A stretch of 40,249 bases of DNA from Muribaculaceae bacterium (GTDB taxonomy: Bacteria > Bacteroidota > Bacteroidia > Bacteroidales > Muribaculaceae), in the NCBI GenBank assembly GCA_029061255.1, contig JAIDSL010000005.1:1-40249 (forward strand), written 5' to 3'. Both the position numbers and the translations under genes were made by a program. Positions 24,771 to 30,815 of this stretch are shown here, one piece after another (position 1 is the stretch's first letter; every line of letters starts with the position of its first letter). The notes under the pieces are model-generated. The model saw only the letters and a program-made list of their open reading frames with translations, did not search any database and was not told where the DNA came from.

Positions 24771-26729
24771 ATTTACACGGTTTTTACCAAGTGAATGAAC
24801 ATCACTGGCAGTAAGTGCACAAATCTGTTCTTCGCGGATATTATTTGCCCATACATTTGCAAAGTTAAGATAGAATGTCTGTAATGGAGTAAAACCATCG
24901 ACTATGGCTTCCTCAGATTCAACATGAATGCCCTTTTTCTTTTGGGAATCAAGGAATGCAGTCATAGCAATTCTCAGACCACCCTGATCAGCTATGTTTT
25001 CTCCTAAAGTATATTCGCCGTTTGCCATCAAGCCAGGAAGCACCTCAACAGTAGAAAACTGCTTTACAAGTCTTTGCGTAAGAGCATTGAATTTATCCCT
25101 ATCTTCACTACACCACCAGTTGAACATGTTTCCATCAGCATCGAACTGACTTCCCTGATCGTCAAATCCATGTGTAAGTTCATGACCAATCACCACGCCT
25201 ATGCCTCCATAGTTCTCGGCATCGCTCGCCTCAGGATCGAAATACGGAGCCTGAAGCATACCAGCAGGAAACACAATTTCATTCTTGAATGGATTATAGT
25301 AAGCATTCACTGTCTGTGGAGTCATACCCCATTCCGTCGGATCTACCGTTTTTCCCCATTTATCGAGAGTTTGATACCTTTGCCACATAAAGGCGTTGTG
25401 GATATTCTCCCAATAGGATAATGACGGATCTATTTCAAGATTGGAGTAGTCTCTCCACTTATCAGGATATCCAATCTTAACAGAAACAGCACCCAGTTTC
25501 TTCATCGCCTGAACCTTTGTGTCATCACTCATCCAAGGGACATTAATAATATGCTTGCCCAGTGCTGTTCTAAGATTCTCCACGAGCTCTACCATATAAT
25601 CCTTAGAACTCTGAGGGAAATATCTCTCTACATACAATTCTCCAATAGCCTCCCCCATAACGCCTTCGGTGTCAGACAATGCCCGTTTCCATAGTGTTCT
25701 TTGCTCTTTTACACCATACATCACTTTACCGAATTCAAACGACGCATTACTGAAATCGTCGCTCAGGTAGGGAGCTGCCACGTTGACATAAAGCCACAAA
25801 TAATAATCCTTCTTTTCACGTTCTGAAAGGGTAGCCATGAGATTGTCAGCCTGCTTTATACTATTAGGTTCCGTAACTATTACCTGCTGAGGAGGTTCAA
25901 TACCCATTGTCTCAACAAAGAAACGATCCCATGGTATATTCGGATAAACTTCTTTTAATTGACTATTTGAATAGGGATTAAACATCGCGACCAGATTCCT
26001 GCTTTCTTCTCTAGTCCAGGTAGAATCAGCAAGGAACGTCTCGACCTTCATGACATTTCCAACAATCCTCTTAGCGTCTTTTCTGCTATAGCCAGCATTA
26101 ATCATTTGACGTTCAATAAGCTTCCTGTAAGCCTCACGTACAGATTTATTACGGTCATCGTTTTCAAGATAGTAATCCCTATCACCGAGGGTCAAACCTC
26201 CAGCCCTTACATACATAGCATATCTCTTGCTATCGGTGACATCTTCATTAATCAGGGTCGTAAACAATGGAGATGAAAAGTTCTTATGCATCCATAAGAA
26301 AAGCTCAATCATATCTTCCGAGGCAGTGTTCTCTATCTTATCTAAATCCATTCTTATAGGTAAGTTGCCAAGCTGATTCCTACGAACAGAATCCATAGTA
26401 CATCCATAAAGGGAGGCTATTTTATACGCATTTGTACCTTTTTCAGTATTGGCATTTGAAAGCTCGGTCAATATCCGGAGAACCCTGTTACTACTCGAGT
26501 CACTGAGCAGATCGTATTGGGCATAGCTTGCATGTTCGGCAGAAAGAGGATGATCCTCCATCCATCCTTTGTTGACATATTGGTAAAAATCCTTTGAAGC
26601 GGAGGTACTATCATCAATACCCTTAGGATCAAAACTCTTCAAATGGCTGGCAGATGCCAACAACGTGAATGAAGCGGCTAAAACCGTAAGCATCTGATTA
26701 AAGAGATTTTCTCTTATATTGATTTTCAT
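24672..26729 (-). CDS. M13 family zinc metallopeptidase (neprilysin/PepO-like)
   Basis: The 685-aa exported peptidase has a signal peptide (about residues 1-27, ending LLASASH). The zinc site is VVIGHELTHGFDDQG (H516, E517, H520) with the third ligand E577 in GENIADQGG. Further M13 signatures are NAYYNPFKNEIVFPAGMLQ and the C-terminal SLKNIEPFYEAF...RVIIW. M13 enzymes cut oligopeptides in the periplasm or at the surface. It is preceded on the same strand by a ~310-nt structured RNA and followed by a 45-aa gene. A fragment of a second copy of its 3' end remains at 29595-29693. Confidence 0.96.
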   Translation of the reverse strand: MKINIRENLFNQMLTVLAASFTLLASASHLKSFDPKGIDDSTSASKDFYQYVNKGWMEDHPLSAEHASYAQYDLLSDSSSNRVLRILTELSNANTEKGTNAYKIASLYGCTMDSVRRNQLGNLPIRMDLDKIENTASEDMIELFLWMHKNFSSPLFTTLINEDVTDSKRYAMYVRAGGLTLGDRDYYLENDDRNKSVREAYRKLIERQMINAGYSRKDAKRIVGNVMKVETFLADSTWTREESRNLVAMFNPYSNSQLKEVYPNIPWDRFFVETMGIEPPQQVIVTEPNSIKQADNLMATLSEREKKDYYLWLYVNVAAPYLSDDFSNASFEFGKVMYGVKEQRTLWKRALSDTEGVMGEAIGELYVERYFPQSSKDYMVELVENLRTALGKHIINVPWMSDDTKVQAMKKLGAVSVKIGYPDKWRDYSNLEIDPSLSYWENIHNAFMWQRYQTLDKWGKTVDPTEWGMTPQTVNAYYNPFKNEIVFPAGMLQAPYFDPEASDAENYGGIGVVIGHELTHGFDDQGSQFDADGNMFNWWCSEDRDKFNALTQRLVKQFSTVEVLPGLMANGEYTLGENIADQGGLRIAMTAFLDSQKKKGIHVESEEAIVDGFTPLQTFYLNFANVWANNIREEQICALTASDVHSLGKNRVNVSLKNIEPFYEAFDVKEGDDMFLPEEERVIIW

Positions 26730-26771
26730 GGTAGAAATAAGGTATTATTAAATACTTCTATATATTACGGA

Positions 26772-26797
26772 ATCCAAACCGACTCACATGTTTGGAT
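26772..26797. repeat. Inverted repeat in the M13 peptidase leader
   Basis: ATCCAAAC (26772-26779) and GTTTGGAT (26790-26797) form a perfect 8-bp stem with a 10-nt loop, between the terminator of the upstream ncRNA and the peptidase start. Confidence 0.5.
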
Positions 26798-26802
26798 AAA
26801 AA

Positions 26803-27113
26803 TAAAAAAGAGCGTGAGAGTCTGTATCTATTACTCGTCCCACGTATCGAGGCTGTGGCATGCCCATCTGAGTAGAACGAGCAACGCGGAGCCTCACGCT
26901 GTATGATATATGACGCTAAGAGAATGTATCACTACATACTCCTGCATAGGTATATCATACCCCGAAAGGCGCCTATCGTTGCCTCATTCTCGACTCAGAA
27001 TTTGAAACTGCCACATTTCGATCCGTCAAGAACAAGCGCTTGATAAACGCTCTTGTAATATGTCTGCATCCCCATCGCGTCTACCCCATATCGGGACTCC
27101 GCGGTCGATATGC
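26803..27113 (-). ncRNA. Unidentified structured RNA of about 310 nt
   Basis: A perfect promoter at 27119-27150 would start a minus-strand transcript near 27112. It ends in a large hairpin closed by GCGTGAG/CTCACGC (26893-26899 with 26812-26818) plus TCTTTTTT, an intrinsic terminator. Internal stems include GTATGATATA/TATATCATAC, a CATATCG...CGATATG hairpin near the 5' end and an ACAAG(A)GCG...CGCTTGT hairpin. There is no long coding frame. It does not show tmRNA, RNase P or SRP hallmarks. It is either a stand-alone sRNA or a long leader/attenuator of the M13 peptidase gene 74 bp downstream. Confidence 0.7.
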
Positions 27114-27118
27114 ACTGG

Positions 27119-27150
27119 CAAAGTTAATGATAAATTTTCATAATTGCAAA
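27119..27150 (-). promoter_or_regulatory. Promoter of the 310-nt ncRNA
   Basis: On the minus strand, TTTG (27150-27147), 20 bp, TAACTTTG (27126-27119): a perfect -33/-7 match. It separates the structured region from the repeat-rich region beyond. Confidence 0.8.
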
Positions 27151-27182
27151 AAAATTTGATTGTAATTATCATATAAATATTT

Positions 27183-27275
27183 ACCTCACGCAAAGGCGCA
27201 AAGGGCTCGCTGAGGCTCGCTACGCATAGCAGGTTTTCTAAAGCTTTTGGAAAGTCTTTTACTTGGCTGATTCAA
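27183..27275. repeat. Dispersed GC-rich repeat, inverted partial copy
   Basis: It begins CACGCAAAGGCGCAAAGG, the reverse complement of the CTTTGCGCCTTTGCGTG core seen in the copies at 27336, 29694 and 39340. It continues with GGCTCGCTGAGGCTCGCTACGC. No gene is present. Confidence 0.55.
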
Positions 27276-27335
27276 GTTTTGTATATTCTAATTCATTGTA
27301 GCTCAATGTCTAAAATTTTAAAGTTGCGTAGCTTT

Positions 27336-27477
27336 CTCTGCGTGCTCCGGCCGATGCAAAGCAGGCCGTAAGCATTGCGATCTTGCCAAAACCGAGTCGC
27401 AAAGCTTCCCGAAACATTAAAACTCCGCCCCTTTGCGCCTTTGCGTGATAATAAAAAGAGCTTGCAAAAGTTGAGTT
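27336..27477 (+). repeat. Dispersed ~140-bp repeat, copy A
   Basis: It runs from CTCTGCGTGCTCCGG through GCTTCCCGAAACATTAAAAC and the core CTTTGCGCCTTTGCGTG to GCTTGCAAAAGTTGAG. Copies B (29694-29830) and C (39340-39480) share the same order of blocks. It is non-coding. Confidence 0.75.
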
Positions 27478-27643
27478 GACTGATTATCTGGCGCGTCTTT
27501 ATCATTCATGCCCAATGTTAAAAATTCTGTGAAAATCTGATTGTTCCTGCGCTAAGAATTAGGTCTGAGCATAAGCTATCAAAATTCCCACCGTAAGGAA
27601 CGATGTGTAAGTCATGCACAGAACTCTCTTTCAGAGAACTCAG

Positions 27644-27850
27644 AACTGTCAGATCGGCGCAGAAAAAATTATTCTTGAGTCAACTGGAAGCAGGGATAAG
27701 ACAGCATCAAGTAGAGATGTAGGGAAGCAACAGGTAATCTGCAATGCGGAGCGCAGCGAGCGAGCCTCTGCGCCCTTTGCTCCCTTAATAGAAAACCCTA
27801 TGACATTGCGAGCCCTCCGCTCCTTTGCGCGATTATTTTCTATCATATTT
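27644..27850. repeat. Repeat-derived gene-free stretch
   Basis: It starts with a reverse-oriented copy (27644-27663) of the TCTGCGCCnATCTGnCAGTT motif also found at 28360 and 30524. It then holds GC-rich blocks (GGAGCGCAGCGAGCGAGCC, CCTTTGCTCCC, CTCCTTTGCGCG) related to the dispersed repeat. An open frame here has no gene-like features. Confidence 0.45.
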
Positions 27851-27899
27851 TGGGGCCCTTACACCTACGTCGTTGAGTCTAAATCCAGAACTTGAATTA

Positions 27900-27931
27900 T
27901 TTGTTAATCTCAAATATTATTCCGAACTTTG
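27900..27931 (+). promoter_or_regulatory. Promoter of the 109-aa gene
   Basis: TTTG (27900-27903), 20 bp, GAACTTTG (27924-27931). The -33 box is perfect and the -7 box matches 7 of 8. Confidence 0.6.
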
Positions 27932-27981
27932 CAAAAACTTAAAGAACCGGCACTAATAACCATCTAAAAATAAGAAATCTT

Positions 27982-28311
27982 ATGGAACTTACTGAAGCTG
28001 ATAAGCGATTAGCGAAAGACATCATCAGGCGAGGTGTTTTACGTCGTCATGCACAATGGCAACAAGAATTGCGTGAATTACTCGATAAGCCATTTGATGA
28101 AAATAAAAATGAATTTGACCGTAGTCTGCAAATTACAAACGAAGCACGTAAATTCTACAAAGAGGCTATGGAAATGGAGGATTATTACAGGAATAGTATG
28201 TTACTGACGGGTTTGGCTAATCTATATTACCGCCATTTCATTACAGATGACGACCTTGCAGAGCTTTCCGAAGAAATCAAGCAATCAATCCACTCGCTTC
28301 TTGACCACTGA
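27982..28311 (+). CDS. 109-aa hypothetical cytoplasmic protein
   Basis: This highly charged, mostly helical protein begins MELTEADKRLAKDIIRRG and contains WQQELRELLDKPFDEN and a central MEDYYRNSMLLTGLANLYYR. There is no signal peptide, membrane segment or known catalytic motif. A well-formed promoter lies 50 bp upstream. It sits between toxin-antitoxin pairs, so it may be part of the same island, but nothing else supports a function. I do not recognise the family. Confidence 0.65.
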   Translation: MELTEADKRLAKDIIRRGVLRRHAQWQQELRELLDKPFDENKNEFDRSLQITNEARKFYKEAMEMEDYYRNSMLLTGLANLYYRHFITDDDLAELSEEIKQSIHSLLDH

Positions 28312-28667
28312 ATATTTCATTATGTTTTAAATGTTTATATCAAAGAGCCTAATAACTATTCTGCGCCAATCTGCCAGTTCCAAGTATTATCGGAGCAAGA
28401 ATACTCTCTACGCGGTAGCAAAGTGCGTTGAGGCTCGCTCGCTGCGCTCCGCATGCGCCCCACCAAGTCTAATAGAAACTGATTAAGTTAGGCACGGAAC
28501 AAGCTTAATTGGAAGCCAGCCGGAGAAAAGCTACTCCAAAATCCGGCTTGTCAATTTCCTGAATGTTGTATTATTGCTTGAATTATTGAGCAAAATTAAT
28601 AAAAACTATCTTTATATGCAATAAATTCCAATGCAATAGAGCGAATGAAAAATAACGCACTCTTATT
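28312..28667. other. Gene-free stretch with repeat fragments and a hairpin
   Basis: It holds one copy of a short dispersed repeat (28360-28403), GC-rich repeat debris (GAGGCTCGCTCGCTGCGCTC near 28430-28450) and a perfect 7-bp hairpin AGCCGGA/TCCGGCT (28518-28524, 28542-28548). No coding region is supported. Confidence 0.5.
28360..28403 (+). repeat. Short dispersed repeat, copy 1
   Basis: The ~44-bp string starting TCTGCGCCAATCTGCCAGTT and ending GGAGCAAGAATA recurs at 30524-30568 with only a small internal difference. Both lie shortly after the stop of a small gene. A partial reverse copy is at 27644-27663. Confidence 0.75.
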
Positions 28668-28723
28668 GTAGGGAGAAAAACGAAAAAAGTAGGGAGAAAA
28701 ATTGAGATAGTAGGGAGAAAAAA
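28668..28723. repeat. Three direct repeats with exact 21-bp period
   Basis: GTAGGGAGAAAAA occurs at 28668, 28689 and 28710, each step exactly 21 bp, with non-conserved 8-bp spacers. The array ends 13 bp before the 3' end of the second hepT gene. It looks like an iteron or tandem protein-binding site. It is too short and its spacers too small to be a CRISPR array. Confidence 0.8.
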
Positions 28724-28735
28724 CGAGGGATTTTT

Positions 28736-29080
28736 TCAAACATCCTTTAGATATGAACTGATTTGAGAAAGAAGAGTAGGAAGGTCGTTCTTATAAACAT
28801 TATATATTTCAGAGGCTGAGACTTGATAGTATCCATGAACTAATATATGTCTCATCGCTACAATCTGTCGCCATGGTGTATCCGGATGCTTCTCTTTGAA
28901 CTCCAGAGTAAGTTTATAGGCAGCTTCACCAACTATTTCAATGTTTTTTACTACCGCAAAGAAGAGCATTGAATTGGAAACGAGATCAGATACAGTCTTC
29001 CCTTCCATATATTGGTTGACATTGTTGATGGAATCTACTATGTGACGAAGTCTGGAAGGATCTCTAAGCGCCTCTCTCAT
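28736..29080 (-). CDS. hepT: HEPN-domain toxin (HepT-like, DUF86), second pair
   Basis: The 114-aa DUF86 protein has PWRQIVAMRHILVHGYYQ, giving R77, H82 and Y84 in the active Rx4HxY pattern. It overlaps the upstream mntA-like gene by 17 bp. It differs from the first HepT in its body (IVDSINNVNQYMEGK, NIEIVGEAAYKLT), so the two pairs are not a recent duplication. It looks functional. Confidence 0.9.
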   Translation of the reverse strand: MREALRDPSRLRHIVDSINNVNQYMEGKTVSDLVSNSMLFFAVVKNIEIVGEAAYKLTLEFKEKHPDTPWRQIVAMRHILVHGYYQVSASEIYNVYKNDLPTLLSQISSYLKDV

Positions 29081-29360
29081 AAATCAGGATTTTATCATTA
29101 TTTACAGTTTCTCTTACCTCAGGATAAAGTGATGATTCATTGACAAGATCTACAGGGCGTTGAAGCAGATCCTCCAGATCGCAAAGCATCCCGGCATGGC
29201 GTAAGAGACTTACATTCGCCTTGTCATCGAAGGATACAAGGATATCAACATCGCTGTCATCTCTTTGCTCACCTCTGGCAAACGAACCAAACAGCCACGC
29301 TTTGACTACGGGCTGACCTGATAAGTAGCGTTTGATTTTGTCAATATCTATTATTCCCAT
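29064..29360 (-). CDS. mntA: MNT-type nucleotidyltransferase antitoxin, second pair
   Basis: The 98-aa protein has WLFGSFARGEQRDDSDVDIL: G25-S26 and D37/D39 satisfy GSx10DxD. It is predicted to AMPylate and silence the HepT encoded just downstream, which it overlaps by 17 bp. A perfect promoter lies 27-58 bp upstream. Confidence 0.9.
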   Translation of the reverse strand: MGIIDIDKIKRYLSGQPVVKAWLFGSFARGEQRDDSDVDILVSFDDKANVSLLRHAGMLCDLEDLLQRPVDLVNESSLYPEVRETVNNDKILIYERGA

Positions 29361-29375
29361 ATTCGATCCATTTTT

Positions 29376-29525
29376 CTATTCAAACGCAAATATAGCCAAT
29401 TTTGTTGATATACGCAAATATCCGTTATTCTCCTCCCACGCTTGCTTTTCAGCCGTTCTTCGGCTTTCTGTTCCGGGCGCGCCAAAAAACAGATTCAGTT
29501 CTTCACTCACACTATATGTCTGTAT
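29376..29525 (-). pseudogene. Decayed second copy of the 45-aa small-protein gene
   Basis: The first ~32 codons align with the 45-aa gene at 24463-24600 (QTYSVSEELN, FFGAPGTESRR), but the start codon is ATA instead of ATG. The end is replaced by unrelated sequence that now carries the mntA promoter. Confidence 0.65.
29387..29418 (-). promoter_or_regulatory. Promoter of the second MNT/HEPN pair
   Basis: On the minus strand, TTTG (29418-29415), 20 bp, TATATTTG (29394-29387): a full consensus match. It lies inside the decayed tail of the small-protein copy (29376-29525). Confidence 0.75.
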
Positions 29526-29693
29526 TTTGAAAGCTATTCTTTCTCTTAGATATTAAGTTATCACCATCTCAGTCTATATATAAGTATTATTAACTCACCA
29601 AATTATGACTCGTTCCTGCTCTGGAAGAAACATTGCATCTCCTTCTTTTATATCGAAAGCTTCATAGAACGGCTCAATATTTTTCAAAGAAAC
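29422..29693. repeat. Segmental duplication, copy 2
   Basis: This matches 24498-24770 in the same orientation. Homology stops abruptly at 29693, where dispersed repeat B begins. Confidence 0.85.
29595..29693 (-). pseudogene. 3' fragment of an M13 peptidase gene
   Basis: The fragment encodes VSLKNIEPFYEAF, then KEGDAMFLPEQERVIIW and stop, matching the last ~32 residues of the intact peptidase with a few substitutions and no frameshift. The rest of the gene is missing; repeat B abuts the break. Confidence 0.8.
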
Positions 29694-29830
29694 CTGCATG
29701 CTCCGGCCGATGCGTAGCGGGCCGCAATCATTGCGAGCTTTCCAAAACCGTGTAGCGAAGCTTCTCAAAGCATGAAACTCTGTACCTTTGCGCCTTTGCG
29801 TGAGTTATTTAGTGCTTACGAAAGCTGAGT
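29694..29830 (+). repeat. Dispersed ~140-bp repeat, copy B
   Basis: Block order is the same as in copies A and C: GCTCCGGCCGATGC, CCAAAACCG, CGAAGCTTCTC, CTTTGCGCCTTTGCGTG, CTTACGAAAGCTGAG. It adjoins the truncated peptidase fragment exactly, so it marks a rearrangement junction. Confidence 0.75.
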
Positions 29831-29884
29831 AACTTGATGTGCCAATTTGGCGTATCAAGTTAGGAAGTATTCTAAAATTATTAT

Positions 29885-29892
29885 TAACTTTG
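29885..29892 (+). promoter_or_regulatory. -7 promoter box of the ORF6N gene
   Basis: TAACTTTG matches TAnnTTTG. No TTTG is found at the right distance upstream. It lies within the longer open frame, supporting the ATG at 29935 as the true start. Confidence 0.5.
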
Positions 29893-29934
29893 CATTTGGA
29901 AATAAACAAACATTCATATCTAATACCGAGAACG

Positions 29935-30504
29935 ATGAATGATATAGAGATAATACGCTCAAAGATATATGAGATAAGGGGGCAAAAGGTGATGCTTGAC
30001 TATGATCTCGCCGAAATGTATGGAGTAGAGACGGCTCAATTAAAGAGGGCAGTCAGAAGAAATATTCAGAGATTTGAAGGAGATGACTTTATGTTTGAGC
30101 TGACTAAGGATGAACTTTCAAGATGCCAAATTGGCATCTTGAACGGAGGGAGAGGAAGTAACTTTAAATATCAGCCTTTTGCATTCACGGAATTAGGAGT
30201 GGCAATGCTTTCAAGTGTATTGCGAAGTGATGCCGCCATAGAAATCAATAGAGGAATAATGAGAGCCTTTGTATCGATTCGGCAAATGATAGCAGCTAAT
30301 CCTATCGCTGTGCGGTTGTCAACACTTGAAAAGAATTTTGAGGAGCTTAAACAGGATCTTGAGGAAATATTTTCTGATTATAATGACATCAACGAAGATA
30401 CCAGAGCCCAATTGGATGCAATCAATATCGCGCTTGCTGATCTCCAAACGACACATAAGAAAAATAATCAACGCAAAAGAATAGGATTCAATACGGAAGA
30501 CTGA
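29935..30504 (+). CDS. ORF6N-domain (KilA-N related) protein
   Basis: The 189-aa protein has an N-terminal ORF6N domain (residues ~5-90): IRSKIYEIRGQKVMLDYDLAEMYGV in two parts, then RAVRRNIQRFEGDDFMFEL and PFAFTELGVAMLSSVLRS. These are typical of phage antirepressor-like DNA-binding proteins common on Bacteroidetes chromosomes. A coiled-coil-like helix (LEKNFEELKQDLEEIFSDY) follows. The ATG at 29935 is preferred because the -7 box at 29885 lies upstream of it. Regulatory DNA binding is inferred. A 27-nt perfect palindrome lies inside the gene. Confidence 0.85.
   Translation: MNDIEIIRSKIYEIRGQKVMLDYDLAEMYGVETAQLKRAVRRNIQRFEGDDFMFELTKDELSRCQIGILNGGRGSNFKYQPFAFTELGVAMLSSVLRSDAAIEINRGIMRAFVSIRQMIAANPIAVRLSTLEKNFEELKQDLEEIFSDYNDINEDTRAQLDAINIALADLQTTHKKNNQRKRIGFNTED
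30117..30143. repeat. Perfect 27-nt palindrome inside the ORF6N gene
   Basis: TTCAAGATGCCAA (30117-30129), a central A, then TTGGCATCTTGAA (30131-30143): 13-bp perfect arms. It encodes LSRCQIGILN. It could be an internal operator for the encoded protein or an mRNA hairpin. Confidence 0.85.
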
Positions 30505-30523
30505 TTGATATGTGTAATTTAAA

Positions 30524-30568
30524 TCTGCGCCAATCTGCCAGTTCCAAGTATTTGTCGGAGCAAGAATA
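30524..30568 (+). repeat. Short dispersed repeat, copy 2
   Basis: This is nearly identical to 28360-28403 (TCTGCGCCAATCTGCCAGTT ... GGAGCAAGAATA). It lies 20 bp after the ORF6N stop. Confidence 0.75.
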
Positions 30569-30710
30569 GTTCTGCGCCTAACTTCTATTCGTGTCCAAAG
30601 GATGCCACAAAGTGGGATTGGATACACTTTACACCGAACTATAACTTTAAGCATCCCTTGAAGCAAATCAGTATCGGCAAGAAATAAGCTAAAATCTACC
30701 CGAAACTGCT

Positions 30711-30796
30711 AAAATATTGCCGTTATCGGCAATATTTTATGGTATTTCCGAAATTTTCGGAAATTATTTCGATTTATTTCCGAAATTTTCGGAAAT
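30711..30796. promoter_or_regulatory. Three stacked palindromes upstream of the ATPase gene
   Basis: The first has perfect 12-bp arms AAAATATTGCCG / CGGCAATATTTT (30711-30722, 30727-30738) with a TTAT loop. The second and third are identical 21-bp palindromes, ATTTCCGAAA-T-TTTCGGAAAT, at 30744-30764 and 30776-30796, 32 bp apart. They occupy the place of the -33 box in front of the -7 box at 30803, so they are likely operators. Confidence 0.75.
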
Positions 30797-30802
30797 TATT
30801 TG

Positions 30803-30810
30803 TAACTTTG
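30803..30810 (+). promoter_or_regulatory. -7 promoter box of the ATPase gene
   Basis: TAACTTTG fully matches TAnnTTTG. The nearest ATG (30816) is only 5 bp downstream, so the transcript would be leaderless or would use a later ATG (30849). Confidence 0.6.
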
Positions 30811-30815
30811 TCCGT

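Noticed and set aside
26803-27113. Assignment of the structured RNA to tmRNA, RNase P RNA or a cobalamin riboswitch
   Set aside because: No CCA end or tag frame, no conserved RNase P core, and no B12-box sequence were found.
27614-27895. Open frames of 93 aa (+) and 65 aa (-) in the repeat region
   Set aside because: They run across GC-rich dispersed repeat sequence and have no protein-like composition or promoter.
28668-28723. Possible short CRISPR array (three repeats)
   Set aside because: Repeats are 13 bp and spacers 8 bp, far below CRISPR sizes, and no cas gene is present.
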